Shown: one piece after another, positions 20,756 through 31,419 of the stretch | Numbering within the stretch: the first letter of the stretch is position 1 | How the letters are laid out: the number at the start of each line of letters is the position of its first letter | NCBI RefSeq assembly: GCF_027923545.1 | Contig: NZ_BROH01000001.1 | Location: forward strand, 757,001-821,000 | From: Sinisalibacter aestuarii | Lineage (GTDB): Bacteria; Pseudomonadota; Alphaproteobacteria; Rhodobacterales; Rhodobacteraceae | DNA: 64,000 bases | Reading direction: 5' to 3' | Translations under genes and position numbers: made by a program | Notes under the pieces: model-generated | What the model was told of the DNA's origin: nothing | Database searches by the model: none | Seen by the model: the letters and a program-made list of their open reading frames with translations, nothing else

Positions 20756-21162
20756 CCCAGCCTCTTGCGGAAGAAGATACGCGCTTCGCCCTCGGGATAA
20801 TCCTCGATCCGCCCGAATTCCTCGAAGCCGAGCGCGGTGTAGAAGCCCGGTGCCTGAAAGGTATAGGTGTCGAGCCAGATGCCGGTGAGGCCGCGCGCCC
20901 GCGCCTCGGCTTCGGCGGCCCGCATCAGCTGGCGTCCCCAGCCCTTGCCGCGCGCCGCGTCGCTCACGCCGAGCAGTTCGATATACATCCAGCCCTGCGT
21001 GATCCGGGCGATGAGCCCGCCCACCAGCGCCGCGCCGTCATCGGCGGTGAAGCTCAGATCGACGCGCGAAAACGGCTGGCCGACGGCGTTTGCGTGCTGG
21101 GTGAGAAACCCCACCACCGCGCCGCGCAGGGCTTCATCGTGGGTTTCGGTCATGGTGATCAT
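20752..21162 (-). CDS. GNAT family N-acetyltransferase
   Basis: This 136-residue acetyltransferase has motif A at VSDAARGKGWGRQLMRAAEAEARARG (about residues 65-90) and a C-terminal FYTALGFEEFGRIEDYP segment typical of the small-molecule-modifying GNATs. The start was chosen at 21162 (MITMTETHDEALRG), where its ATG overlaps the cobN stop as ATGA; an internal ATG at 21153 is also possible. The coupling to cobN suggests shared expression, not necessarily shared function. Confidence 0.85.
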   Translation of the reverse strand: MITMTETHDEALRGAVVGFLTQHANAVGQPFSRVDLSFTADDGAALVGGLIARITQGWMYIELLGVSDAARGKGWGRQLMRAAEAEARARGLTGIWLDTYTFQAPGFYTALGFEEFGRIEDYPEGEARIFFRKRLG

Positions 21163-24100
21163 CCGGCCAGACCCTCGATCTTCGCCCGTGCCGAGTTCGA
21201 ACGGGGCAGCCACAGGCCCCGGTCGATCGCTTCGCGCAGGCGCCGGGCGATCTCGGCCAGCGCCGGGGCGTTGTGCTCTGCGATGAAATCGCGGGTTTCA
21301 TCGTCTTCCAGAAAGGCGGTGTAGACCATGTCGAAATGATGCGCCTTCACCGCGCCGGTGGTGGCGGCGAAGGCGAAGAGGTAATCGACCGTCGCGGCGA
21401 TCTCGAAGGCGCCCTTGTAGCCGTGGCGCTTGATGCCTTCTATCCATTTCGGGTTGACCACGCGCGAGCGCACCACCCGGCCGATCTCGTCGTCCAGCGT
21501 GCGGATCACCGGGCGCTCGGGGCGGGAATGGTCGTTGTGATAGATCGGCCGGTCGCGCCCTTGCAGGGTAGACACCGCTGCCGCCGCGCCGCCCTCGAAC
21601 TGGTAGTAATCGTCCGAGTCGAGCAGGTCGTGCTCGCGGTTGTCCTGGTTCTGAACGATGGCTTCGGCCTGAGACAGTCGCGCTTCGAAGCCGGCGCGGT
21701 CGCGCTTGCCTTCGGCTCCGGCGCCATAGGCGTAGCCGCCCCATTCGAGGTAGGCTTCGGCGAAATCGGCTTTGGTCGACCAGACCCGCTCGTCGATCAG
21801 CGCCTGAAGGCCGGCGCCATAGGCTCCGGGCTTGGAGCCATAGACGCGGGCGGCCGCCTCGCCCGCGCGGGCACGGGCGGCGGCGGGGTTGTCCTCGTCC
21901 GGTTCGTCCAGCGCCTGCACGGCGCGGGCGGCGCTGTCGACCAGCGCGATCAGGCCGGGGAAGGCATCGCGGAAGAAGCCGGAGACGCGCAGGGTCACGT
22001 CCACCCGGGGCCGCCCCAGCGCGGTATGGGGGATGATCTCGAAGCCGGTGACGCGGCGGTTGGCGGCATCCCATGTCGGCTTCACGCCCATCAGCGCGAG
22101 CGCCTGGGCAATGTCGTCGCCGCCGGTGCGCATATTGGCCGTGCCCCAGGCGGTGAGCAGCATGGCGCGCGGCCAGTCGCCCTCGGTTTGCAGGTGCTTC
22201 TCAATGAGGAGATTGGCCGATTTCCAGCCCAGCGCCCAGGCGGTGGGGGTGGGCACGGCGCGGGTATCGACCGAGTAGAAGTTGCGCCCGGTCGGCAGGG
22301 TGTCGAGCCGCCCGCGTGTGGGCGCGCCGGAGGGGGCCGGGGCAAGGAAGCGGCCTGCGAGGGCGGTGAGCAAGCCTTGGCCTTCGTCCGGGCCACAAGC
22401 CTCAACGGCAGGGCGCACCTTTGTCGCGATCCCGTCGAGCACGGCGGCGGAGGCCGGGCCGGGGGGCGGCGCTTCGCCGTCGATCAGGCGGGCGGCGTAG
22501 AGTTCCAGCCGCTCCACCGTGTCGCCCGCCGAGCGCCAGGCGCCGGGGGCGGTGAGCGCCTCGGGGCGGGGGCCGTCCCACGGCGCGGCCATGTCGCAAT
22601 CGAGCGGATCGAAGCCAAGGGCGAAATCCGCCGCCAGCGCGCGGGTGAGCGAGGCATCAGCGCCCGTACCTTGGCCGCGCGGCACGCGCACCAGCGCCTG
22701 CACCAGATCGCGCGCCAGACGCCCCTCGGGCGACTGCCCGAACACATGCAGCCCGTCGCGGATCTGCGCTTCCTTCAACTCGCACAGATAGGCGTCGAGC
22801 TTGGCAAGGTCGGTCTCTTCGTCGTCACCCTTGATGCCCACATCCGCGTCCAGCCCGGTGGCGGACGAGAGCGTGAGGATCTCGCGGCGCAGATGCTCGA
22901 TGCGGCGCGGGTCGACCCCGGCGGCTTCGTAATATTCATCGACCAGCGCTTCGAGATCCTTCATCGGCCCATAGGTCTCGGCGCGGGTGAGCGGCGGGGT
23001 GAGGTGGTCGACGATCACCGCCTGCGCCCGGCGCTTGGCCTGCGTGCCTTCGCCGGGATCGTTCACGATGAACGGGTAGACATGCGGCATCGGCCCCAGC
23101 ACCGCCTCGGGCAGACAGGTTTCCGACAGCGCCAGCGCCTTGCCGGGCAGCCATTCGAGATTACCGTGCTTGCCCATATGCACGATGGCATGGGCGCGGA
23201 ATTCGTGGCGCAGCCAGACGTAGAAGGCGAGGTAATTGTGCGGCGGCGGCAGGTCGGGGGAGTGGTAGGTGTCGGTCGGGTCGATGTTGTAGCCGCGTGC
23301 CGGTTGCAGCCCGACCACGACATTGCCGAAGGTGAGGACCGAGAGCTTGAACCTTCCGCAATCCACCTCGCCCGGTTCGTAGAACGGATCGGCCTCGGGT
23401 GCGCCCCAGCGGCTTTCGATGGCGGCGCGGACCTCATCCGGGAGCTGGCCATAGAAAATCTGGTATTCGGCCATCGACAGATCGACGCCGCCCTGCCGAC
23501 GGGCACGGTCGGTGAGCCAGTTGGTCGGCCCGGCCATGATCGCCTGCATCAGCGCGTCGCTGTCGGCGGGCGGGGACGTCACCCTGTAGCCTGCCTGCTC
23601 CAGCAGCCCAAGGGCGTGCACCGTGGCGGCGGGGGTATCGAGCCCGACGCCATTGGCGAGCCGGCCATCCTTGTTGGGGTAGTTCGCCAGCACCAGCGCC
23701 ACCCGCCGCTCGCCTGCGGGCGTGTGGCGCAGGGTGGCCCAGTTGGCGGCGAGATCGGCGACGAAAGCCACCCGGTCGGCGCGGGCGCGATAGGTGGCGA
23801 TCGGGCATTCGGTGGCCTCGTCGAAATAGGCCTCACCCTTGAAGCTGATCGCGCGGGTGAGCACCCGGCCATCGACCTCGGGCAAGGCCACGTTCATCGC
23901 GATATCGCGGGCCGAAAGGCCGGTGAGCCCGTCTTCCCATGCCGCTTCGGAGCCGCCCGCGAGCACCACCTGAAACACCGGGGCCGCGTTGGCGGCGGGC
24001 ATGGTGAGCGGGTTGTCGGGGCTATCCTCGCCCTCATGCGGGCTGCCCACGGCAAAGGAGGTGGCGTTGAGGATCACGCTGGGCGGCGCGGCGGTGAACA

Positions 24101-24854
24101 GGGTTTCGAGCGTGGCGGCTGAGACCGGGTCTTTCAGCGAGGCGACGAAGATGGGCAGCGGGTTCAGCCCGCGTTTCACCAGCGCCTTGGTGAGCCGGGT
24201 GATCGGATCGAGGCCCGCGCCCTGCACCAGCGCCCGGTAGAAGACGATGGGCACCACCGGCGCGCCCTCGGTCCAGACCGCCTGAGCGGTGGCGAGGTCG
24301 GCGATGCCCGCACCGGGCCAGAACACGCCGGCGCGCAGCAGCGGCCGGGCCGGCTCGGGCCGCTCGCCGGCATCGAGCATGGCGCGGGCATGGGCGAGAA
24401 AGTTCACCGCATTGTCCGGCCCGCCCTCGACCAGATAGGCCCAGAGCGCATCGTAATCGTCATCCGAAACGGTGGAGAGGCGGCGCAGCTCCGGGTCGGG
24501 CTTGTCGTCGCCGGGCAGGAGCGCCAGCGGCACCCCGGCAGAATGCAGATGGGCGGCGTATTGCTCGGCGCCGTAGCGCCAGTAGCCCGTGCCGCCCAGC
24601 ACCCGCGCCACCACCAGCCGGGATTTCACCGCGCAGCCGTCGACATGCAGATCGACCGACATCGGGTGCATCAGATGGGTGAGGTTGGCGAGCCGCAGGC
24701 CGGGTGGGGCGTCCATCTCGGCGCGCGCCTGGCTCAGCGCCGCCAGTTCGGTATCGGCGGCGGAGATGAAGACCAGATCGGCGGGCGTCTGGCCGAGATC
24801 GACCGGCTCCTTGCCGTCGTCGATCTGGCCGGGGGTGGCGGCGAGCAGGTGCAT
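21159..24854 (-). CDS. cobN: Cobaltochelatase subunit CobN
   Basis: This 1231-residue protein is the large catalytic subunit of the aerobic cobaltochelatase that, with CobS and CobT, inserts cobalt into hydrogenobyrinic acid a,c-diamide using ATP. Family landmarks include FWPGAGIADLATAQ, the FGNVVVGLQPARGYNIDPTD region near residue 540, the HMGKHGNLEWLPGKALALS core near 575, and a C-terminal VDYLFAFAATTGAVKAHHFD segment. Length is normal. The start is ATG 24854 (MHLLAATPGQ). A small plus-strand gene and an intergenic repeat separate it from the upstream acetyltransferase; cobS and cobT are not in the window. Confidence 0.97.
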   Translation of the reverse strand: MHLLAATPGQIDDGKEPVDLGQTPADLVFISAADTELAALSQARAEMDAPPGLRLANLTHLMHPMSVDLHVDGCAVKSRLVVARVLGGTGYWRYGAEQYAAHLHSAGVPLALLPGDDKPDPELRRLSTVSDDDYDALWAYLVEGGPDNAVNFLAHARAMLDAGERPEPARPLLRAGVFWPGAGIADLATAQAVWTEGAPVVPIVFYRALVQGAGLDPITRLTKALVKRGLNPLPIFVASLKDPVSAATLETLFTAAPPSVILNATSFAVGSPHEGEDSPDNPLTMPAANAAPVFQVVLAGGSEAAWEDGLTGLSARDIAMNVALPEVDGRVLTRAISFKGEAYFDEATECPIATYRARADRVAFVADLAANWATLRHTPAGERRVALVLANYPNKDGRLANGVGLDTPAATVHALGLLEQAGYRVTSPPADSDALMQAIMAGPTNWLTDRARRQGGVDLSMAEYQIFYGQLPDEVRAAIESRWGAPEADPFYEPGEVDCGRFKLSVLTFGNVVVGLQPARGYNIDPTDTYHSPDLPPPHNYLAFYVWLRHEFRAHAIVHMGKHGNLEWLPGKALALSETCLPEAVLGPMPHVYPFIVNDPGEGTQAKRRAQAVIVDHLTPPLTRAETYGPMKDLEALVDEYYEAAGVDPRRIEHLRREILTLSSATGLDADVGIKGDDEETDLAKLDAYLCELKEAQIRDGLHVFGQSPEGRLARDLVQALVRVPRGQGTGADASLTRALAADFALGFDPLDCDMAAPWDGPRPEALTAPGAWRSAGDTVERLELYAARLIDGEAPPPGPASAAVLDGIATKVRPAVEACGPDEGQGLLTALAGRFLAPAPSGAPTRGRLDTLPTGRNFYSVDTRAVPTPTAWALGWKSANLLIEKHLQTEGDWPRAMLLTAWGTANMRTGGDDIAQALALMGVKPTWDAANRRVTGFEIIPHTALGRPRVDVTLRVSGFFRDAFPGLIALVDSAARAVQALDEPDEDNPAAARARAGEAAARVYGSKPGAYGAGLQALIDERVWSTKADFAEAYLEWGGYAYGAGAEGKRDRAGFEARLSQAEAIVQNQDNREHDLLDSDDYYQFEGGAAAAVSTLQGRDRPIYHNDHSRPERPVIRTLDDEIGRVVRSRVVNPKWIEGIKRHGYKGAFEIAATVDYLFAFAATTGAVKAHHFDMVYTAFLEDDETRDFIAEHNAPALAEIARRLREAIDRGLWLPRSNSARAKIEGLAG

Positions 24855-24889
24855 CAGCCCCGGCCCCCCTCTTGGCGGCGCGGTTGGGC

Positions 24890-24914
24890 GGGAGTATTTT
24901 TGCAAGGATGAAGG
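24890..24914 (+). repeat. Rhodobacteraceae-type intergenic short repeat
   Basis: The core GGGAGTATTTTTGCAAGGAT followed by GAAGG sits just upstream of cobN on the opposite strand. A diverged relative is at 15311-15339 and a looser one at 43469-43492. Confidence 0.5.
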
Positions 24915-24988
24915 TGCATGGCTCGCGCGGGCGGCAAAGCTGCGCTATGAGCCAGGCAGAGACCGCGCAGACAGGAAAGGTCACCGCG

Positions 24989-25153
24989 ATGGATTACAAG
25001 GCCGCAGGCGCGCCGAAGATCGGCAAGAACGCCCCCCGCCACGCCGAGCACAATGCGCGCGGCAGCGAGAAGAACCCCTACCGCAAGGCCGAGAGCAAGG
25101 CCGAGCTGCTGGCGCGGATGAAGGCCGCGGCCGAGGCGCGCAAGGGCAAATAG
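24989..25153 (+). CDS. Small basic hypothetical protein
   Basis: This 54-residue, lysine-, alanine- and arginine-rich protein (APKIGKNAPRHAEHNARG, then KAELLARMKAAAEARKGK) is probably cytoplasmic with a C-terminal helix. An AGGAAAGG ribosome site eight bases ahead supports ATG 24989; an in-frame ATG at 24947 would add 14 residues. It lies on the plus strand between two minus-strand genes of the cobalamin run. The function is unknown; the charge pattern could suit nucleic-acid contact, but this is a guess. Confidence 0.65.
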   Translation: MDYKAAGAPKIGKNAPRHAEHNARGSEKNPYRKAESKAELLARMKAAAEARKGK

Positions 25154-25185
25154 GCCGGGGGCCGGGCTATGGGCGGGATGCACCA

Positions 25186-25637
25186 TCAGCCGAGCCGCTT
25201 TTCCATGAAGATCGACGAGGCGGCGGCGGGATAATCGCCGAACGGCCCGCGCTTGGTGAAGCCGGCGCGGGCGTAGAGCCGGTGCGCGGCGTAGAGCACA
25301 TTGCCCGTCTCCAGCATCATCGTGGGCAGCAGCCGGTCGCGCGCCTCGCGTTCCAGCCGCGCCATCAGTGCCGCGCCGACGCCAAGCCCGCGCGCCGCCT
25401 CGCTGACGAACATCGACTTCACCTCGCCATAGGCGCCCTTGTCGGCCAGCGCGGCGGTGCCGAGGGTCTGGCCCTCGTTCAGCGCGACGAAGAAGGCGAT
25501 ATGCGGCGCGGTGAGCGCGTCGATATCGAGGAAGAAATTGTCCTCCGGTGGAAACAGGCTTTCCATCAGCGCGTGGCTCTGCCGCAGCAACGCCATCGCC
25601 GCCGGGTCGCGCGGATCGCCTCTTTCCACCGTCAGGC

Positions 25638-25641
<4 letters not shown>
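25186..25641 (-). CDS. GNAT family N-acetyltransferase
   Basis: This 151-residue acetyltransferase has the motif A stretch KSMFVSEAARGLGVGAALMARLEREARDR (about residues 73-102) and a YARAGFTKRGPFGDYP C-terminal segment. It resembles small-molecule GNATs sometimes annotated as PanZ-like or amine acetyltransferases; the substrate is unknown. Its ATG overlaps the cobW stop by four bases (ATGA at 25638-25641), so it is expressed from the cobalamin-riboswitch transcript. Confidence 0.86.
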
Positions 25642-26702
<1,061 letters not shown>

Positions 26703-26779
26703 GGGAGTGCGTCCTGAAAAACGGGGAAAGGCCGGGGCCGTGTCGGGCCCCGGCGGTCAAAGCGTCAGGCGGAGGGCGC

Positions 26780-27445
26780 TCAGGCGAAGAGGCGCGGGGT
26801 GACGAGGCCGGTTCTGGCCAGGCCGCGCACCGACTTGGCGCCGGCGAGCACCGCGAGATCCACGAGCGGCTCGATCAGCACGACCAGCATGTAGGCCGCG
26901 CCGAAGGTGGCCACGCTTTCCCAGGCGCCGAAGCCCTGACCGTAGAACGCCCAGAACGCCACCCAGGCGACGATCCCGCCCTGATAGGTGGTCGAAAGCG
27001 CCAGCGCCTGGCGGTATTTCAGGTCCACATAGGGTGTGGCGGGGGCGACGATCCGGTCGGCCAGCGCCTTGATCGCGAAGAGCGGCACCAGAAGCGTCGT
27101 CATGTTGGCGGCGTATTGCGGCAGGTCGAAGGGCGCGAAGAAGAGGCCCTGCATCAGCAGGCCGAGCGCGAGGCCGATGGCGGCGGGGGCCGCGCCGAAG
27201 ATCAGCAGCAGCGTCGAGCCGAGGATCAGGTGAACCTCGGAAACGCCGACGGGATAATGCGGCAGGACTTCGAAGAAGGAAAATACCAGCGCGGTGGTGG
27301 CGGCGCTGCGCGCCACGAGCGAGGCGGCGCTGCGTTCCCTGATCGCCTCCCAGGCGAGCCTGGCGGTCCAGGCGCCGGCACCGGCAGCGGTGGCGTAGGC
27401 GAGGATCATTTTGGCGGGCGCAACAAGGCCGGGTTCGATATGCAT
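26780..27445 (-). CDS. CbiM-like energy-coupling-factor transporter permease
   Basis: This 221-residue membrane protein has about six hydrophobic helices. The N-terminus MHIEPGLVAPAKM matches the CbiM-type start, in which the first residues and histidine coordinate cobalt or nickel. The later LPHYPVGVSEVHLILGSTL segment is also CbiM-like. The ATP-binding and CbiQ-type subunits are not adjacent, so how it is energised is unknown. The start at 27445 follows an AAAGGAGA ribosome site. It lies 50 bases after a cobalamin riboswitch, which supports a role in cobalt uptake for B12 synthesis. Confidence 0.85.
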   Translation of the reverse strand: MHIEPGLVAPAKMILAYATAAGAGAWTARLAWEAIRERSAASLVARSAATTALVFSFFEVLPHYPVGVSEVHLILGSTLLLIFGAAPAAIGLALGLLMQGLFFAPFDLPQYAANMTTLLVPLFAIKALADRIVAPATPYVDLKYRQALALSTTYQGGIVAWVAFWAFYGQGFGAWESVATFGAAYMLVVLIEPLVDLAVLAGAKSVRGLARTGLVTPRLFA

Positions 27446-27495
27446 GTGTCTGTCTCCTTTGCCCGTCTCCCCGACGGGTGGGTTGATGTTCACAT

Positions 27496-27665
27496 GGCAG
27501 GTCTCCTGGCTCGCGGGTCGAAGCTTCCGCCGCCTTCCCGGGGCATGTGGCCCCAGTGGCATCCGGCGGGCGCTCTCCGCATACAGTCGCGGGGGCGGCT
27601 GCGGCTGAGGGCCCCGATGTGGGTCACCCGTTCCGCATTCCCTATTCTCCCGTGGCGCTTTGCGC
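27496..27665 (-). promoter_or_regulatory. Cobalamin (AdoCbl) riboswitch
   Basis: Read on the minus strand, the conserved blocks occur in order: GGGAATGCGG near 27642, GGGTGACCCAC at 27629-27619, GCGACTGTATGCGG at 27590-27577 (the C-GACTGT core), GCCACTGGGG at 27560-27551, GGGAAGGC at 27539-27532, and the hallmark GCCAGGAGACCTGCC at 27510-27496. It ends 50 bases before the CbiM-like start, so cobalamin should repress the permease-cobW-cobN run. The 5' boundary is approximate. Confidence 0.93.
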
Positions 27666-27879
27666 CGGTATCGGGAACCATGCCCCTCCTTTGTGGCGCG
27701 TCGGGCAGGCGCGCGTCAAGCGCGATTGCGACGGTCTGGCGCATTCGGCGACATCGGTGAAAAGCAAGATGTTGTGGATAACCGGCGCCCATTCGCCACA
27801 TCGTGGGGAGGCTGCGTTGACTCTGTGCCGGCGGACCCGGAAACTCCCCGATCAGAAGAATCACGAAAGGGCAGGCCGC

Positions 27880-30800
27880 TTGCGGTTTACCAAACTCAGG
27901 CTCAACGGCTTTAAAAGCTTTGTCGACCCGACCGATCTGGTGATCGCGGACGGGCTGACCGGCGTTGTCGGGCCGAACGGCTGCGGCAAATCGAACCTGC
28001 TCGAAGCGATGCGCTGGGTGATGGGCGAGACCCGCGCCAGCGCGATGCGCGGCGGCGGGATGGAAGACGTGATCTTTGCCGGCGCCGCCACAAGGCCCGC
28101 GCGCAATTTCGCCGAAGTGGCCCTGACCATCGACAATTCCGAGCGCCTCGCGCCCGCCGGGTTCAACGAGAGCGACGGGCTGGAGATCGTCCGCCGCATC
28201 ACCCGCGATGCGGGCAGCGCCTACAAGGTCAACACCAAGGATGTGCGCGCGCGTGACGTGCAGATGCTGTTTGCCGATGCCTCCACCGGCGCGCATTCGC
28301 CCGCGCTGGTGCGGCAGGGCCAGATCGCCGAACTGATCAACGCCAAGCCGAAGAACCGCCGCCGCATTCTTGAGGAAGCGGCGGGGATCTCCGGACTTTA
28401 CCAGCGCCGCCACGAGGCGGAACTGAAGCTGAAAGGCACCGAGGCGAACCTTGCCCGGGTCGATGACGTGATCGAGCAGTTGGCCGGGCAGCTTTCGCAG
28501 CTTGCCCGCCAGGCGAAGCAGGCGCAGCGCTATCGTGCGATCGGGGCGGAGCTGCGCAAGGCCGAGGGGCTGTTGCTCTATCGTCGCTGGAAAGAGGCCG
28601 ACGAGGCGCGGCTTGCCGCCGAACAGGCGCTGACCGAACGGTCGAAGGAGGCCGCGCAGGCCGAGACGGCGGCGCGCGAGGCGGCGAAGGCCCGGGCCGC
28701 GGCGGAAGACAAGCTGCCGGCGCTGCGCGAGGAAGAGGCCATCGCCGCGGCGGTGCTGCAGCGCGTGCAGGTGGCCCGCGATCAGCTTTCCGAGCAGGAA
28801 GCGCATGCGAAGGACCGGATCGAGACGCTCACGCGCCGGATCGCCCAGCTTGAGGCCGATACCGAGCGCGAAGAGGCGCTGAACCGCGATGCCGGCGATA
28901 CGATCGAGCGGCTGGAATGGGAGGCGCGCGAGCTTGCCAAGGCGGGCGAGGGGCATGAGACCCGGCTTGAGGCCGCCGCCGAAGCGGCGCGGGAGGCTCG
29001 CAGGGTGCTGGAAGCGCGCGAGGATGCGCTGAGCCAGCTGACCGAGGATGTCGCCCGGCTCGCCGCCCGCCACCAATCGGCGCAGCGCCTGCTGGAAGAC
29101 AGCCGCAAGACGCTGGACCGGAGCGAGACCGAGGCCGAGCGCGCCCGCGCCGCCGTGGATGCGGCGAAGGCGGCGCTGGGCACCGCGCGGGTGGCTTTTG
29201 CCGAGGCGGAGCGCGTGCAGGCCGAGGCTTCGGCGGCGGCGGAGGCGGCGGAGGCCGCGCTGGTGGCGGCCGATGAGGCGCGCGGGCAGGCGCAGGCGAA
29301 GGAGGCCGATGCGCGGGCCGAACGTTCCGAGGCCGAGGGCGAGGTGAATGCGCTTTCGGCTGAGGTGATGGCGCTGGCCAAACTGCTGGAGCGCGACACG
29401 CGCGAGGGCGGGCAGGTGCTCGACATGCTGCGCGTCGAACCGGGCTATGAGAAGGCGCTGGGCGCGGCGCTGGCCGACGATCTGCGCGCGCCCGCGGTTG
29501 AGAGCGACGCGGCGTCCGGCTGGGTCGCGCTGCCTGGCTATCCGCAGGCGCAGGTTTTGCCCGAGGGGGTCGCGGCGCTTTCCAATCACGTCACCGTGCC
29601 CGAGGTGCTGGCCCGGCGGATGGCACAGGTGGGCCTTGTCACGCCGGAAGACGGTGCGCGCCTGCAGGCGGCGCTGAAACCGGGGCAGCGGTTGGTGAGC
29701 CTTGAGGGCGATCTGTGGCGCTGGGACGGGTTCCGCGCCGGGGCCGAGGATGCGCCCTCGACCGCCGCGCTGCGGCTTGAGCAGCTCAACCGGCTTGAAG
29801 GGCTGAAGCAGGAGCTGGAACGCGCCACCGCGCGGGCCGATGGCGCGCGCTATGCCCATGAGGCATTGCGCGAAGACCTCACCCGCGCCACCGAGGCCGA
29901 CCGCGCCGCCCGCGATGCCCGCCGCGAGGCCGACCGGGCAATGGCCGAGGGCGCGCGGGCGCTGTCGCGGGCAGAGGCCGATCAGAACCTTGCGCAAGGC
30001 AAGCTGGAAAATCTCGGCCTTGCCGTCGCCCGCCACGAAGAAGAGGCGATGGGTGCGCGGGCCCGGCTCAGGGAGGCCGAAAGCGCTGTTGCCGAGCTTG
30101 ACGATCTCGCCACCGCCCGCGCCGAGGTGGAAGACGTTAAGCTTACCGTCGAGGCGGCGCGGATGACGATGCTCGCCAAGCGTTCGGCCCATGACGAGGT
30201 GAAGCGCGAGGGCGAGGCGCGGGTGAAGCGGGCGCAGGAGGTGACGAAGGAGATCTCCGGCTGGCGGCTGCGGCTGGACACGGCGGGCAAGCGCATTGCC
30301 GAGCTGGGCGAGCGCAAGACCGCGTCGGAGGCCGAACTGAAAGAGGCCAGCGCCGCGCCTGCCGAGCTGGCGGCCAAGCGTGAGGAACTGGCCCGCGCCA
30401 TCGCCGATGCCGAGGCCCGGCGCGCCACCGCGCTCGACAACCTGACCGGCGCCGAGGCTGCCCTGCGCGACGCGATGGGCAATGAACGCGATGCCGAGAG
30501 GCTGGCGGGCGAGGCGCGCGAGGCCCGCGCGCGGGCCGAGGCCCGCGCCGATGCGGCGCGCGAAACCGTGGCCTATGCCGCCGAGCGGATCGAGGAAGAT
30601 CAGGAGACGACGCCGGCGGGTCTGCTCGAAAGCCTCGGTGAAGATCCCGACAAGATGCCCTCGTCGGAGCATATCGAACACGAGGTCAACAAGCTCAAGC
30701 GCCAGCGCGATGCGCTGGGTGCGGTCAACCTGCGGGCCGAGGAGGACGCCAGGGAGGTGCAGGAGGAGCACGATACGCTGGTGAGCGAAAAGGCCGATCT

Positions 30801-31335
30801 GGAAGCCGCGATCGCCAAGCTGCGCGCCGGCATCGCCAGCCTCAACCGTGAGGGCCGCGAACGCCTGCTGACCGCGTTTGAACAGGTCAACGCGAATTTC
30901 GGGATGCTGTTCACGCATCTGTTCGGCGGTGGCGAGGCCAATCTCGTGCTGGTCGAAAGCGACGATCCGCTGGAGGCCGGGCTTGAGATCATGTGCCAGC
31001 CGCCGGGCAAGAAGCTTTCCACGCTCAGCCTGCTTTCCGGCGGCGAACAGACGCTGACGGCGATTGCGCTGATCTTTGCCGTCTTCCTTGCCAACCCCGC
31101 GCCGATCTGCGTGCTCGACGAGGTCGATGCGCCGCTCGACGATGCCAACGTCACCCGGCTGTGCGACATGCTCGACGAGATGACGCGCCGCACCGATACG
31201 CGCTTTCTCATCATCACCCACCACGCCGTGACGATGGCGCGGATGGACCGGCTCTTTGGTGTGACCATGGGTGAACAGGGGGTGAGCCAGCTCGTCAGCG
31301 TCGATCTGAAGAAAGCCGAGGCGCTGGTGGCCTGA
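27880..31335 (+). CDS. smc: Chromosome segregation protein SMC
   Basis: This 1151-residue condensin ATPase compacts and segregates the chromosome. The N-terminal Walker A reads GPNGCGKSN, close to the FKSF motif. Two very long Ala/Glu/Arg-rich coiled coils flank a hinge around residues 490-620. The C-terminal head has the signature LSGGEQTLTAIAL and Walker B ICVLDEVDAPLDD. The start is taken as TTG 27880 (LRFTKLRLNGFKSF), where homology begins after a GAAAGGGCAGG ribosome site; no ATG lies at the right place. scpA and scpB are not adjacent. Confidence 0.95.
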   Translation: MRFTKLRLNGFKSFVDPTDLVIADGLTGVVGPNGCGKSNLLEAMRWVMGETRASAMRGGGMEDVIFAGAATRPARNFAEVALTIDNSERLAPAGFNESDGLEIVRRITRDAGSAYKVNTKDVRARDVQMLFADASTGAHSPALVRQGQIAELINAKPKNRRRILEEAAGISGLYQRRHEAELKLKGTEANLARVDDVIEQLAGQLSQLARQAKQAQRYRAIGAELRKAEGLLLYRRWKEADEARLAAEQALTERSKEAAQAETAAREAAKARAAAEDKLPALREEEAIAAAVLQRVQVARDQLSEQEAHAKDRIETLTRRIAQLEADTEREEALNRDAGDTIERLEWEARELAKAGEGHETRLEAAAEAAREARRVLEAREDALSQLTEDVARLAARHQSAQRLLEDSRKTLDRSETEAERARAAVDAAKAALGTARVAFAEAERVQAEASAAAEAAEAALVAADEARGQAQAKEADARAERSEAEGEVNALSAEVMALAKLLERDTREGGQVLDMLRVEPGYEKALGAALADDLRAPAVESDAASGWVALPGYPQAQVLPEGVAALSNHVTVPEVLARRMAQVGLVTPEDGARLQAALKPGQRLVSLEGDLWRWDGFRAGAEDAPSTAALRLEQLNRLEGLKQELERATARADGARYAHEALREDLTRATEADRAARDARREADRAMAEGARALSRAEADQNLAQGKLENLGLAVARHEEEAMGARARLREAESAVAELDDLATARAEVEDVKLTVEAARMTMLAKRSAHDEVKREGEARVKRAQEVTKEISGWRLRLDTAGKRIAELGERKTASEAELKEASAAPAELAAKREELARAIADAEARRATALDNLTGAEAALRDAMGNERDAERLAGEAREARARAEARADAARETVAYAAERIEEDQETTPAGLLESLGEDPDKMPSSEHIEHEVNKLKRQRDALGAVNLRAEEDAREVQEEHDTLVSEKADLEAAIAKLRAGIASLNREGRERLLTAFEQVNANFGMLFTHLFGGGEANLVLVESDDPLEAGLEIMCQPPGKKLSTLSLLSGGEQTLTAIALIFAVFLANPAPICVLDEVDAPLDDANVTRLCDMLDEMTRRTDTRFLIITHHAVTMARMDRLFGVTMGEQGVSQLVSVDLKKAEALVA

Positions 31336-31419
31336 GCCGGGCTGTTTTTGATCTCCGTCAGTTGCGCCCTGCGGTTCACGGCTTAAGGTGGTGCTGCGAA
31401 ACACGGGGAGGTGAAACCG

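Noticed and set aside
21273-24122. 949-residue plus-strand ORF opposite cobN
   Set aside because: It is an antisense shadow of cobN without motifs or a ribosome site.
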